Part shown: positions 1 to 7,456 of the stretch, in pieces
Position numbering within the stretch: the first letter of the stretch is position 1
How the letters are laid out: each line of letters opens with the position of its first letter
From: Caulobacteraceae bacterium
GTDB lineage: Bacteria > Pseudomonadota > Alphaproteobacteria > Caulobacterales > Caulobacteraceae
Direction: 5' to 3'
Assembly (NCBI GenBank): GCA_004144935.1
Contig: SDZP01000021.1
Span: forward strand, 1-18,971
DNA length: 18,971 bases
Translations under genes and position numbers: made by a program
The notes under the pieces: generated by a model
Database searches by the model: none
What the model was told of the DNA's origin: nothing
The model's input: only the letters and a program-made list of their open reading frames with translations

Positions 1-1230
1 CTCGTTGGCGAACGAGACGCCGAGGATCAGGTTGTGCTTCACCGCACCGGTCTCGAACTTCCAGTTCAGGTCGGTCTGGTTGACCAGCTGGATGTTCTCC
101 GTGTCTCGCACGCTGCCGCGCGGGCCGCCGAGGATGTACTGGCCGGGCGTAGCGCAGGCGGCGCCGGTCTGGGCGTTGAAGCCGCTGGACAGGCACCAAG
201 TCCCCTGCGGCGGGTCGACGATGGTCAGTTGCGTGACCTTCAGATAGCGGCCGGTGTTGGTCAGGGTCAGGCTGTCGCTGAACTCGTGACGGAACTTCAG
301 GGTCACGCTGTCGACGCCGATCTCCTGGGTGTCGATATTCTGGTAGCCGTAGTAGTTCGACGGATCGACGCCCGGCAGCGGGCCGTTGAGGAAGGCGTTG
401 GAGGCGTAGGGAACGCCATAGCGCGGCGTGTTCTCGTCTTCTTGGTGGAACAGGGCGATGGTGAACTGGGTCTTGGACCCCATGCCGAAGGTGACCGACG
501 GGGCGATGCCCCAGCGCTCGTATTTTTCGACGTCGCGGCCGGGGACATCGTTCTGGTGAACCATGCCGGTGATCCGCAAGGCCACGTCGCTGCCGATGAG
601 AATGTTGCTGTCGACCGTGCCGCGCAGGTAGCTGTCGGTTCCGACGCCTGCCGCCAGCACCGTGCGGTCCGCGCCGAACGGGCTCTTGCTGACCAGGTTG
701 ATCGAGCCGCCGACGCCGCCGGAGCCGCTGTAGACCCCGTTCGAGCCGTTGATGACCTCGATCTGCTTCAGGTTGAAGGTGTCGGTGCGGCTGTATTGCG
801 CCGAATCCCGCAGGCCGTCGGTGGTGATGTCGTTGTTGGCGCTGTAGCCGCGCAGGTTGATGCTGTCGCCATAGCCGCCGCCGCCCTCGCCGGCCCCGAA
901 GGTGATGCCGGGGACGGTCTGCAGCACATCGCGCAGGGTCAGCAGGTTCTGGTCGCGCAGGGTGCGTTCCGAGACCACGGTGATGGTCTGGGGATGGTCC
1001 AGCGGTGCGGCGGTCAGCTTGGTCGAGACCGGCGCGTCCTTGGCGCCCTGGACGGACAGGCCTTCCAGGTCGGTCGGCTCGGCGGCCTCTGCGGAGGCGG
1101 CCGCCATCGGCGTCTCTTCGGCGGCGACGGCGGCCCCGGCCAGACCCAGGCCGGCCAGGCCGGCGACGGCGGCGGCGCCGAGCGCGCGCTTGGCGCGGGC
1201 GCTGACGCCCACGGGCTTGAAGGAGTTCAT
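1..1230 (-). CDS. TonB-dependent siderophore receptor (partial, C-terminal part outside window)
   Basis: Outer-membrane receptor for TonB/ExbBD-driven uptake of a ferric siderophore. Only the first 410 codons are visible; the reading frame is open to the window edge, and such receptors usually have about 700-800 residues. Residues 1-37 look like a signal peptide ending AVAA. The plug domain follows at about residues 70-190. It includes PLDHPQTITVVSERTL near 75-90, LRDVLQTVPGI near 99-109, INLRGY near 124-129 and IEVINGSNGVYSG with GGVGGSINLVSKSP near 157-184. Beta-barrel sequence follows. The start ATG at 1230 has a GGGGA-containing stretch upstream. A Fur-like site about 90 bp upstream suggests iron repression. 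The siderophore cannot be named from sequence. The plug pattern is typical of the ferrichrome/catecholate-type receptor subfamily. Confidence 0.93.
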   Translation of the reverse strand, partial: MNSFKPVGVSARAKRALGAAAVAGLAGLGLAGAAVAAEETPMAAASAEAAEPTDLEGLSVQGAKDAPVSTKLTAAPLDHPQTITVVSERTLRDQNLLTLRDVLQTVPGITFGAGEGGGGYGDSINLRGYSANNDITTDGLRDSAQYSRTDTFNLKQIEVINGSNGVYSGSGGVGGSINLVSKSPFGADRTVLAAGVGTDSYLRGTVDSNILIGSDVALRITGMVHQNDVPGRDVEKYERWGIAPSVTFGMGSKTQFTIALFHQEDENTPRYGVPYASNAFLNGPLPGVDPSNYYGYQNIDTQEIGVDSVTLKFRHEFSDSLTLTNTGRYLKVTQLTIVDPPQGTWCLSSGFNAQTGAACATPGQYILGGPRGSVRDTENIQLVNQTDLNWKFETGAVKHNLILGVSFANE

Positions 1231-1320
1231 CTTGTGTCTATCCCCAGACTTGAAACCCTCGCGCCGCGACATCCGGTCGCGTGCGATTGCGAGGCGTTCT
1301 TAATCGCACCGTTTCAGCCT

Positions 1321-1340
1321 TGCAATGAGAATCGTTCGCA
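1321..1340. promoter_or_regulatory. Putative Fur box upstream of the TonB receptor
   Basis: The core ATGAGAATCGT at 1325-1335 resembles the ATGATAATCAT core of the classical 19-bp Fur box; aligned over 19 positions about 12 match. It lies about 90 bp upstream of the receptor start and about 50 bp upstream of the divergent flavoprotein start, so it could act on either. Inference from sequence similarity and from the neighbouring siderophore receptor. It also contains a GANTC site at 1329-1333. Confidence 0.5.
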
Positions 1341-1388
1341 ACAGTGCTTTCGTTTGACTCCCGGCTCCCGCTGGGCTCGAAGCGCGCC

Positions 1389-2585
1389 ATGAAACGCACT
1401 GCCGAAACCTTCGACGTCGTGGTCATCGGCGCGGGCGCCGCCGGGATGATGTGCGCCATCGAGGCGGGCAAACGCGGCCGCTCGGTCCTGGTCCTCGACC
1501 ATGCCGTGGCCCCGGGCGAGAAGATCCGCATCAGCGGCGGCGGCCGCTGCAACTTCACCAACCTCGAGGGCGACAAGGCCGAGCGCTATCTCTCGGCCAA
1601 CCCCCACTTCTGCAAGTCGGTGCTCAGCCGCTACAGCCCGCGCGACTTCATCGCCCTGGTCGACCGCCACGGCATCGCCTGGCATGAGAAGACGCTTGGC
1701 CAGCTGTTCTGTGACGGCTCGGCCACCGAGATCGTCGCCATGCTGCTGAACGAAATGAGGTCGGCCGGCGCCGTGCTTCGCCTGCGCAGCGAGATCGACC
1801 GGGTCGAACAGACCGACACCGGCTTCGAGGTCGCCGTCGGCGGCGGGCGGATCGCCTGCGACAGCCTAGTGGTGGCCTGCGGCGGCAAGTCGATCCCGAA
1901 GATGGGGGCCAGCGGCTTCGGCTACGAACTGGCCCGGCAGTTCGAACTGGACATCACCGACACCCGGCCGGCCCTGGTGCCGCTGACCTATGCGGTGCAG
2001 GTGCTGGAGCAGCTCAAACCCCTGATCGGGGTCGCCGTGCCCCAGGCGACGGTCAAGGGCGGCAAGGGCCGGTTCGAGGAGGACATCCTGTTCACCCACC
2101 GCGGCCTGAGCGGCCCGGCCGTGCTGCAGGTCTCGTCCTACTGGCGCGAGGGCGAGGAGATCGTCGTCGACTTCGCGCCGGGGCTCGACGCCCTCGACTT
2201 CCTGAAGACCGCCAAGCGCGAGCACGCCAGGACCGCCCTGCACACCGTGCTCGGCTGGAAGCTGCCGCGGGCGCTGGCCGTGCTCATCGCCCACGACCAC
2301 GGCGCGCCCGGCAACATGGCCGACCAGCCGGACAAGGCCCTCAAGGCGGTGGCCGAGATGGTCAACGCCTGGCGCACCAAGCCGGTCGGCTCGGAAGGCT
2401 ATCGCACCGCCGAGGTCACCCTCGGCGGTGTCGACACCCGGGGCCTGGACCAGAAGACCATGGCGGCCCGCGGCGTCCCCGGCCTCTATTTCATCGGCGA
2501 AGTCGTCGACGTCACCGGCTGGCTGGGCGGCTATAACTTCCAGTGGGCCTGGGCGTCCGGCTTCGTGGCCGGACAGGCCGTCTAA
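1389..2585 (+). CDS. HI0933/BaiN-family FAD-dependent oxidoreductase
   Basis: Flavoprotein of the HI0933/YhiN/BaiN family (NAD(P)/FAD-dependent oxidoreductase, about 400 residues), 398 residues here. The N-terminal FAD-binding Rossmann motif GAGAAG is at residues 14-19. The family signature GEKIRISGGGRCNFTN is at about 43-58. The C-terminal FAD-contacting region includes LGGVDTRGLDQKTM, GLYFIGEVVDVTG and GGYNFQWAWASG before the end. The physiological substrate of most members is unknown, so no reaction is assigned. The ATG at 1389 was chosen because homologues begin just before FDVVVIGAGAAG; the frame also allows a GTG at 1344 that would add an unlikely 15-residue extension. The 3' end overlaps that of the convergent lipoprotein gene by 4 bases. 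It is divergent from the siderophore receptor and shares its short intergenic region. Confidence 0.92.
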   Translation: MKRTAETFDVVVIGAGAAGMMCAIEAGKRGRSVLVLDHAVAPGEKIRISGGGRCNFTNLEGDKAERYLSANPHFCKSVLSRYSPRDFIALVDRHGIAWHEKTLGQLFCDGSATEIVAMLLNEMRSAGAVLRLRSEIDRVEQTDTGFEVAVGGGRIACDSLVVACGGKSIPKMGASGFGYELARQFELDITDTRPALVPLTYAVQVLEQLKPLIGVAVPQATVKGGKGRFEEDILFTHRGLSGPAVLQVSSYWREGEEIVVDFAPGLDALDFLKTAKREHARTALHTVLGWKLPRALAVLIAHDHGAPGNMADQPDKALKAVAEMVNAWRTKPVGSEGYRTAEVTLGGVDTRGLDQKTMAARGVPGLYFIGEVVDVTGWLGGYNFQWAWASGFVAGQAV

Positions 2586-3052
2586 ACGCCGGACATCTGG
2601 CGGGCGTCGTAGGCGCCCTCGGGCCTGATGCCCTTGCCGGCCAGGACCTCAAGGGTCTGGCGATAGGACGGACCGCCGCTGAGGTCGAACGTCGTGCCAA
2701 TCCCGACGCCGACGCCGGATCGATAGCCGCCGCTGCCGCCGCCGATGCCGACGGTGGTGCCGCCGCCCCGCGAGCCGGTGCGCTCGCCCATCCGGTCAAC
2801 CACCCGGAACCAGTCGTAGCCGTCGCGGGCCACCACCTCGGCGGCGCGGCGCAGGGCGAAATCGCTGACCTGTTCCGGCGGCGCGCCGGGGCCGCCCTGG
2901 AAGGTGACGCGATAGCGGCCGTTCTCGATCCGGTAGTCGCTGAAGCCGACGCCGCGGGCATCGGCCTGCGGGCCATAGTTGGTCGGGGTGGCGCAGGCGG
3001 TCAGGCCGCCGCACAGGGTGAGGGCCGCGAGGGCGCAGAGCATGGGACGCAT
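2582..3052 (-). CDS. CC0125/CC1285-type lipoprotein
   Basis: Predicted small lipoprotein of 156 residues. A charged N-terminus and hydrophobic stretch lead to the lipobox LTAC, with the lipidated cysteine at residue 20, so it should be anchored in the cell envelope. The mature part starts ATPTNYGP and has a conserved-looking core: YRIENGRYRVTFQGG at about 42-56, then ALRRAAEVVARDGYDWFRVVDR. A glycine-rich, low-complexity stretch (GGGTTVGIGGGSGGY region, then GVGVGIG) follows. This pattern matches what I recall of the Caulobacter CC0125/CC1285 lipoprotein family, whose function is unknown. The start ATG at 3052 is preceded by AAGGAG at good spacing. The reading frame is open well upstream, but that extension is the antisense of trmO. 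The stop overlaps the convergent flavoprotein stop. Confidence 0.85.
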   Translation of the reverse strand: MRPMLCALAALTLCGGLTACATPTNYGPQADARGVGFSDYRIENGRYRVTFQGGPGAPPEQVSDFALRRAAEVVARDGYDWFRVVDRMGERTGSRGGGTTVGIGGGSGGYRSGVGVGIGTTFDLSGGPSYRQTLEVLAGKGIRPEGAYDARQMSGV

Positions 3053-3164
3053 GGCGTTTCTCCTTGCCTTTGAAACCTCGCATCCGGCCGCAAGTTCCTC
3101 CGCCTCATTGCGGGCGGCGGCGGGCGGGTCTAAGCGAACGCCGCCGACACAAGGGGAGCGCGTC

Positions 3165-3623
3165 ATGACCTTCACCCTCCAGCCGGTCGCCCATGTTCGC
3201 GGCGGCCGCGCCGAAGCCATCGACGACGACTGGGGCAAGAGCCGCGCCCGGCTGGTCCTTGCGGACCACCTGCCGGAAGACAGCCTGGCGGGACTGGCCG
3301 ACTTCTCCCATGCCGAGATCGTCTTCGTCTTCGACCAGGTGACCGACGACAGGATCGTCAGCGGCGCCCGCCGGCCGCGCGGCGACCCCGACTGGCCGCT
3401 GGTCGGCATCTTCGCCCAGCGCGGCAAGAACCGGCCCAACCGCCTGGGCGTCACCGTCTGTTCCATCGTTGCGGTCGAAGGCCGCGAGGTGATCGTCGAG
3501 GGGCTGGACGCCATCGACGGCACCCCGGTGCTGGACATCAAGCCGGTGCTGAGCGGCTTCCTGCCGCGCGGCGAGGTGCGCGAACCGGCCTGGGCCCGCG
3601 AGATCATGGAGGCCTACTGGTGA
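3165..3623 (+). CDS. TrmO/TsaA-like tRNA (t6A37) N6-methyltransferase
   Basis: Member of the TrmO (TsaA/YaeB/VirR) family. Characterised members use S-adenosylmethionine to methylate N6-threonylcarbamoyladenosine at tRNA position 37. The protein has 152 residues and consists essentially of the beta-barrel catalytic domain; E. coli TrmO has about 235 residues with an extra C-terminal domain, so this is a short form. Diagnostic sequence is GIFAQRGKNRPNRLGV at residues 81-96, DFSHAEIVFVFDQV at about 46-59 and VLDIKPVLSGF at about 122-132. The ATG at 3165 follows AAGGGGAG at 3151-3158; longer upstream starts are antisense to the lipoprotein gene. The stop TGA overlaps the GTG start of the next gene (GTGA), so translation is probably coupled. 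The family assignment is firm. Activity of the short form on t6A is inferred. Confidence 0.85.
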   Translation: MTFTLQPVAHVRGGRAEAIDDDWGKSRARLVLADHLPEDSLAGLADFSHAEIVFVFDQVTDDRIVSGARRPRGDPDWPLVGIFAQRGKNRPNRLGVTVCSIVAVEGREVIVEGLDAIDGTPVLDIKPVLSGFLPRGEVREPAWAREIMEAYW

Positions 3624-4780
3624 GGCGCCCCCTGGAGGGCGTGCGCATCCTGACCCTGGAGCATTTCGGGGCCGGGCCCTACGCCACCCTGCTGATGGCC
3701 GAACTGGGGGCCGAGGTGATCAAGGTGGAGTCGGTCGAGCTGGGCGGCGACGCCTCGCGGCCGACCGGGCCCTATCTGCTGGGCGAGGACGACAGCCAGT
3801 ATTTCCAGACCTTCTCGCGCCACAAGAAGAGCGTGGCGCTGGATATCAAGACCCAGCGGGCCGATTTCGAGCGGCTCGTGGCTTCGGCCGAGGTGGTGGT
3901 CAACAACCTGCGCGGCGACCAGCCGGCCAAGCTGGGTCTGACCTACGAGGCGCTGAAGGGGGTGAACCCGGCCATCGTCTGCGGCAGCCTGTCGGCCTAT
4001 GGCCGCGGCAACAGCCGCGAGGCCTGGCCCGGCTACGACTATCCGATGCAGGCCGAGTGCGGGCTGATGAGCCTGACCGGCGAGCCGGACGGGCCGCCAT
4101 CGCGCATGGGCGTCTCGATCATCGACTTCATGACCGGCTCGACCTTCGCCTTCGCGGTGGTCAGCGCCCTGCTGTCGGCCCGGACGACAGGGATCGGCTG
4201 CGACGTCGACGTCAGCCTGTTCGATGTGGCCCTGCACCAGCTGAGCTACCCCGCCGTCTGGGCGATGAACGAGGGCCATGCGACCACCCGCCTGCCGGCC
4301 GGGGCGCATCCGTCGCTGGCCCCGGTGCAGCGGGTGAAGACCGCCGACGGCCATGGCCAGCTGATGTGCATGACCCAGAAGTTCTGGCTGGAACTGTGCG
4401 CGCTCGCCGGGCGGCCGGATCTGGCGGCCGATGCGCGGTTCGCCACCCTGGCCGACCGGCGGGCGAACCTGGCGGCCTTGACCGAGGCCGTCGACGCCCT
4501 GTTCGGGACGCGCAGCAACGCGCAATGGATGGCCCTGCTGGGCGGCCGCGTGCCGTTCGGCCCGGTCAACGATGTGTTCGAGGCGCTGGACAATCCGTTC
4601 GTCGCCGAGGTCGGCATGCGCGACGAGATCGACCACCCGGACCGGGCGGAAGGCCTGCGGATGCTGGCGGCCCCGATCCGCATCGACGGGCAGCGGATGC
4701 CGGCGATGCGGTCGCCGAAGCTGGGCGAACATACGGATGAAGTGCTTGGCGAGCCGACGGTTCGCCCGCCGCGTCCATAG
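3620..4780 (+). CDS. Class III CoA-transferase (CaiB/BaiF family)
   Basis: Cytoplasmic class III CoA-transferase, 386 residues, the usual length for CaiB/BaiF/formyl-CoA transferase relatives. These enzymes move CoA between acyl groups through an aspartyl-CoA thioester. The N-terminus has the family start LEGVRILTLEHFGAGPYAT with LGAEVIKVES. The probable catalytic aspartate is D169 in VSIIDFMTG, the position of the formyl-CoA transferase Asp169. SRHKKSVALDIK (about 66-77) and AYGRG (126-130) are further family features. It starts with GTG at 3620, overlapping the trmO stop by 4 bases, with GGAGG at 3608-3612 as ribosome binding site, so trmO and this gene form an operon. Donor and acceptor acids cannot be read from sequence. 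Other acyl-CoA genes lie further along the window, but a shared pathway is not shown. Confidence 0.92.
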   Translation: MRRPLEGVRILTLEHFGAGPYATLLMAELGAEVIKVESVELGGDASRPTGPYLLGEDDSQYFQTFSRHKKSVALDIKTQRADFERLVASAEVVVNNLRGDQPAKLGLTYEALKGVNPAIVCGSLSAYGRGNSREAWPGYDYPMQAECGLMSLTGEPDGPPSRMGVSIIDFMTGSTFAFAVVSALLSARTTGIGCDVDVSLFDVALHQLSYPAVWAMNEGHATTRLPAGAHPSLAPVQRVKTADGHGQLMCMTQKFWLELCALAGRPDLAADARFATLADRRANLAALTEAVDALFGTRSNAQWMALLGGRVPFGPVNDVFEALDNPFVAEVGMRDEIDHPDRAEGLRMLAAPIRIDGQRMPAMRSPKLGEHTDEVLGEPTVRPPRP

Positions 4781-4806
4781 GCGACCGTCCCGGTCCCACC
4801 GGAAGG

Positions 4807-4822
4807 CCCCTCCGTCTCCCTA
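4807..4822 (+). repeat. 16-nt motif upstream of fdhD, shared with cysK upstream region
   Basis: CCCCTCCGTCTCCCTA recurs at 7398-7413 with one substitution. Both copies lie in short intergenic stretches 30-45 bp before a start codon on the same strand. It could be a promoter or leader element or a short intergenic repeat; the role is unknown. Confidence 0.4.
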
Positions 4823-4851
4823 TGGCTGAAGGTTTGGGATAGGCTGCCGGG

Positions 4852-5658
4852 ATGTCCCTGCTTCCCCCCGTCACGGAAATCCGCTCGGCCCGCCAGCGCA
4901 ACCACCACGCCGGGACCGACCAGTCCATCGAACGGCCGCTCGCCGACGAGGCCGCGATCGGCATCCTGTTCGACGGCCGCCCGCATGCGGTGCTGATGGC
5001 CACCCCGGCGGACGTCGAGGACCTCGCCGTCGGCTTCACCCTCTCCGAACGCATCGCCACCGCCGGCCAGATCGACAGCGTCGCCTTCGAGGTGGTCGCC
5101 GAGGGCATCCAGGTCGATGTGCGGCTGACCGCCGGCGCCCGGGCCGGCAAGGCCAAGGCGCGGGCCCGGACCCTGGAGGGACGGTCGTCCTGCGGGCTGT
5201 GCGGCGTGCAGCGGCTGGCCGCCGCCGTGCGGCCGCTGGAGGCGCTGGCCGATGGGCCGGTCATTGAAGGGGGGGCCATCGCCAGGGCCTTCGCCGCGCT
5301 GGAGACGCAGCAGGCGCTGGGCAACCTGACCCGTGCGGCCCACGCCGCCGCCCTGGCCGACGCCGACGGGACGCTGCGCCTGGTCCGCGAGGACGTCGGC
5401 CGCCACAACGCGCTCGACAAGCTGATCGGGGCGGCCGCCCGGGCCGGCATCGTCGCGCCGCTGTGCCTGCTGACCAGCCGCTGCAGCTACGAGATGGTCG
5501 ACAAGGCCGCCGTCGCCGGCTTCCCGATCCTGGCGGCCATCTCGGCCCCGACGGCCCTGGCCCTGCGCAAGGCCGAGGAGAGCAACCTGACCCTGATCGC
5601 CCTGGCCCGCGCCGACGGCTTCACCGTCTTCAGCGGCGGCGAGCGCATCGCGTCCTGA
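4852..5658 (+). CDS. fdhD: FdhD, sulfurtransferase for formate dehydrogenase molybdenum cofactor
   Basis: FdhD transfers sulfur from the cysteine desulfurase IscS to the molybdenum cofactor of formate dehydrogenases, which is needed for their activity. The 268-residue protein has the catalytic cysteine pair C114 and C117 in SSCGLCG, corresponding to the CxxC of E. coli FdhD (C121/C124). The highly conserved EDVGRHNALDKLIG is at 180-193. TSRCSYEMVDKAAVAGFPILAA starts at about 208 and SAPTALAL at about 231. It starts with ATG at 4852 after a weak ribosome binding site. No formate dehydrogenase, molybdenum cofactor gene or mobA is seen in the window, so its client enzyme is encoded elsewhere. 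Its 3' end faces a lipoprotein gene 18 bp away. Confidence 0.96.
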   Translation: MSLLPPVTEIRSARQRNHHAGTDQSIERPLADEAAIGILFDGRPHAVLMATPADVEDLAVGFTLSERIATAGQIDSVAFEVVAEGIQVDVRLTAGARAGKAKARARTLEGRSSCGLCGVQRLAAAVRPLEALADGPVIEGGAIARAFAALETQQALGNLTRAAHAAALADADGTLRLVREDVGRHNALDKLIGAAARAGIVAPLCLLTSRCSYEMVDKAAVAGFPILAAISAPTALALRKAEESNLTLIALARADGFTVFSGGERIAS

Positions 5659-5675
5659 CCGGGCCGAAGACCCGG
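5659..5675 (-). terminator. Short GC hairpin between convergent fdhD and lipoprotein genes
   Basis: CCGGG at 5659-5663 and CCCGG at 5671-5675 can pair. On the minus strand the loop region can form a C(UUCG)G tetraloop with one bulged U. It lies directly after the lipoprotein stop and within the 18-bp convergent gap. There is no T-tract, so intrinsic termination is uncertain. Confidence 0.3.
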
Positions 5676-5676
5676 C

Positions 5677-6168
5677 TCAGGGCGCCGGTTGCCTGGCCAG
5701 CTCCACCGACGAAATCCCGCAGCCCTTCAGCACCAGGTCGCCGACCTTGACCTCCGCCGCATAGGGATAGACCCGGTCGCTCATGCCGTCCGAGCAGGTT
5801 CCCGCCGTCAGGGTGGCGACCACCGACGTGGTCCCCGCCTGGCCGGTCCAGACAGCCTTGCCGGAGGTCGCCGCCAGGGCGGCGCTGGGCGCGGTCAGTT
5901 CCGGCTCGGGGTCCGGCCGGCTGAGCACCAGGGTCGAGCCCTTCACATCCAGCCGCCAGAAGGGCTCTGTGCCGATCAGGGCGAAGTCCTGCCGGAAGGG
6001 AGCGGCCGGATCGACGGCGGTCGTCACCTGCGGCTGACCGGGCGCCTCGGCGGCGGCCGGGGGCGCGTCGGCCGGCGGGGCGGTCTCGCCGCCGCCGGGG
6101 GCTTCCGGGGAACAGGCCGCCAGGGCCAGCAGGCCGGTGGTCAGGAGTGCGAAGGCGATCGGACGCAT
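5677..6168 (-). CDS. COG3650-type lipoprotein
   Basis: Predicted envelope lipoprotein of 163 residues. The hydrophobic N-terminus leads to lipobox LAAC with the lipidated cysteine at residue 19. A linker rich in proline, alanine and glutamate follows (about 20-55). The folded domain begins near FALIGTEPFWRLDV and includes TCSDGMSDRVYPY and a C-terminal GDLVLKGCG. The EPFW and C-DGMSD-YPY motifs are characteristic of COG3650 proteins, which have no established function; two cysteines in the domain could form a disulfide. ATG at 6168 was chosen because it is preceded by AAGGGG and gives a proper signal sequence. An upstream start at 6237 in the same frame would place 23 unlikely residues before the signal peptide. 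It is divergent from the cytosine methyltransferase gene, with a 75-bp shared intergenic region. Confidence 0.85.
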   Translation of the reverse strand: MRPIAFALLTTGLLALAACSPEAPGGGETAPPADAPPAAAEAPGQPQVTTAVDPAAPFRQDFALIGTEPFWRLDVKGSTLVLSRPDPEPELTAPSAALAATSGKAVWTGQAGTTSVVATLTAGTCSDGMSDRVYPYAAEVKVGDLVLKGCGISSVELARQPAP

Positions 6169-6230
6169 GAGACTTTTCCCCTTTGGGCTTTTGGCCCTGT
6201 TCGGGCTTTGCGCCCGCGCGACGCAGGTTA

Positions 6231-6250
6231 GACTCATATTTCCATGAGTC
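6231..6250. promoter_or_regulatory. Perfect inverted repeat with two GANTC sites over the methyltransferase start codon
   Basis: GACTCAT at 6231-6237 and ATGAGTC at 6244-6250 form perfect 7-bp arms separated by 6 bases. The right arm contains the ATG start of the cytosine methyltransferase gene. Each arm carries one GANTC sequence (6231-6235 and 6246-6250), the CcrM adenine-methylation site of Caulobacterales. In mRNA the repeat could fold and hide the start codon; in DNA it could be a protein or methylation-dependent operator. Structure seen directly; role inferred. Confidence 0.6.
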
Positions 6251-7365
6251 GAAACGCCCGCCTGAGCTTCCTTGAATTCTTCGCCGGCGGCGGCATGGCC
6301 CGGCTGGGCCTGGGCGACGGCTGGACTTGCGGCTTCGCCAACGATTTCGATCCGCTAAAGGCCGGCGCCTACCGCGCCAACTTCGCAGACGCCGACTCGC
6401 ATTTTCACCTGGGCGACGTCTGGCAGGTCTCCCCGGATAGCCTGCCGGGACCGGCCGACCTGGCCTGGGCCTCCTCACCCTGCCAGGACTTCAGCCTGGC
6501 CGGCGGCCGGGCGGGGCTGACCGGCGGACGCTCCGGGGCCTTCTTCGGCTTCTGGCGCCTGGTTCAGGCCCTCGCCGCCGAGGGCCGCGCGCCGCGCACC
6601 GTCGTCATCGAGAATGTCGTCGGCCTGCTGACCTCGCACGGGGGCGCCGACTTCACCGCCCTCTGCGCCGCGCTGGCCGGCGAGGGCTACCGGTTCGGGG
6701 CGCTGGAAATCGACGCCTCGGCCTTCCTGCCGCAGTCGCGGCCGCGGGTCTTTGTCATCGCCACCCGCGAGCCGGTCCCGGCCGCCCTGATCGGCGGCGA
6801 GGCCTTCCGCAGCCCGGCCGTCCGCGCCGCTCGCGATCGCCTGCCGGCCGAGCTTCGCCAGGCCTGGCTCGACTGGCGCCTGGCCGCGCCGCCGGCCCGC
6901 AACACCCGCCTGACCGACCTGCTCGAGCCGGACGGCGCCGTCGTCTGGCGCAGCGAGGCGCAGACCGCCGCCCTGCTGGCCCAGATGTCGCCCCTGCATC
7001 GCCAGCGCCTTGACGCCGCCGCCCGCTCCGGCCGGACGGTCGCCGCCGTGTTCCGGCGCACCCGCGGCGGCGTGCCCAAGGCTGAGATCCGGCTGGACGG
7101 CGCCGCCGGCTGCCTGCGCACCCCGCGCGGCGGCTCCTCCCGCCAGATGATCCTCGTCGCCGAACAGGGTCTCGTTCGCTCCCGGCTGCTGACCGGCCGG
7201 GAGGGCGCGCGGTTGATGGGTCTGCCCGACGACTACCGACTGCCGCCCACACAAACAGGCAGCCTGCATGTTATCGGGGACGGGGTCTGCGTGCCGGTGG
7301 TGCGCTGGCTGGCGAGCGGCCTCCTCGAACCGCTCCTGCTCGGGGTCGGCCGCGCCGCCGCCTGA
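6244..7365 (+). CDS. DNA (cytosine-5)-methyltransferase, orphan type
   Basis: Transfers a methyl group from S-adenosylmethionine to cytosine C5 in DNA. The 373-residue protein has all major motifs in canonical order: motif I FFAGGGMARLGLG (12-24), motif IV SSPCQDFS with the catalytic cysteine C80, motif VI ENVVG (123-127), motif VIII QSRPRVFVIA (164-173), a target-recognition region at about 180-280, motif IX around RLLTGREGARLMGLPDDY (314-331) and motif X GDGVCVPVVRWL (345-356). It looks intact. No restriction endonuclease gene is nearby, so this appears to be a solitary methyltransferase; vsr, the matching mismatch-repair nuclease gene, lies three genes downstream on the same strand. The recognition sequence cannot be predicted by eye. 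There is no good ribosome binding site before ATG 6244, so a leaderless mRNA is possible. Its start lies in a GANTC-bearing inverted repeat. Confidence 0.95.
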   Translation: MSRNARLSFLEFFAGGGMARLGLGDGWTCGFANDFDPLKAGAYRANFADADSHFHLGDVWQVSPDSLPGPADLAWASSPCQDFSLAGGRAGLTGGRSGAFFGFWRLVQALAAEGRAPRTVVIENVVGLLTSHGGADFTALCAALAGEGYRFGALEIDASAFLPQSRPRVFVIATREPVPAALIGGEAFRSPAVRAARDRLPAELRQAWLDWRLAAPPARNTRLTDLLEPDGAVVWRSEAQTAALLAQMSPLHRQRLDAAARSGRTVAAVFRRTRGGVPKAEIRLDGAAGCLRTPRGGSSRQMILVAEQGLVRSRLLTGREGARLMGLPDDYRLPPTQTGSLHVIGDGVCVPVVRWLASGLLEPLLLGVGRAAA

Positions 7366-7397
7366 AGCCGCCTGCAGACGATCTGATGTGGCGAAAC

Positions 7398-7413
7398 CCC
7401 CTCCGGCTCCCTA
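7398..7413 (+). repeat. 16-nt motif upstream of cysK, shared with fdhD upstream region
   Basis: CCCCTCCGGCTCCCTA matches the element at 4807-4822 at 15 of 16 positions. It lies in the 91-bp gap between the methyltransferase gene and cysK, about 43 bp before the cysK start. Function unknown. Confidence 0.4.
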
Positions 7414-7456
7414 GAGTTGGAGCAACCCCACACGCTGGATCGCTCCGGAAGCCGCC

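Noticed and set aside
34..1392. 452-residue plus-strand open frame
   Set aside because: It is antisense to the TonB receptor, low-complexity and rich in Ala, Gly, Val, Asp and Arg, as expected when the complementary strand of a high-GC gene is read. The minus-strand frame has clear plug-domain motifs.
3053..3164. Possible small gene in the 112-bp divergent gap
   Set aside because: No start with ribosome binding site followed by coding-like codons. It most likely holds only the two divergent promoters, although I could not define clear -35/-10 boxes.
6181..6219. Two GGGCTTT repeats able to form small hairpins upstream of the COG3650 lipoprotein
   Set aside because: Short 3-4 bp stems only, in the leader of a high-GC gene; too weak to call a riboswitch or operator.
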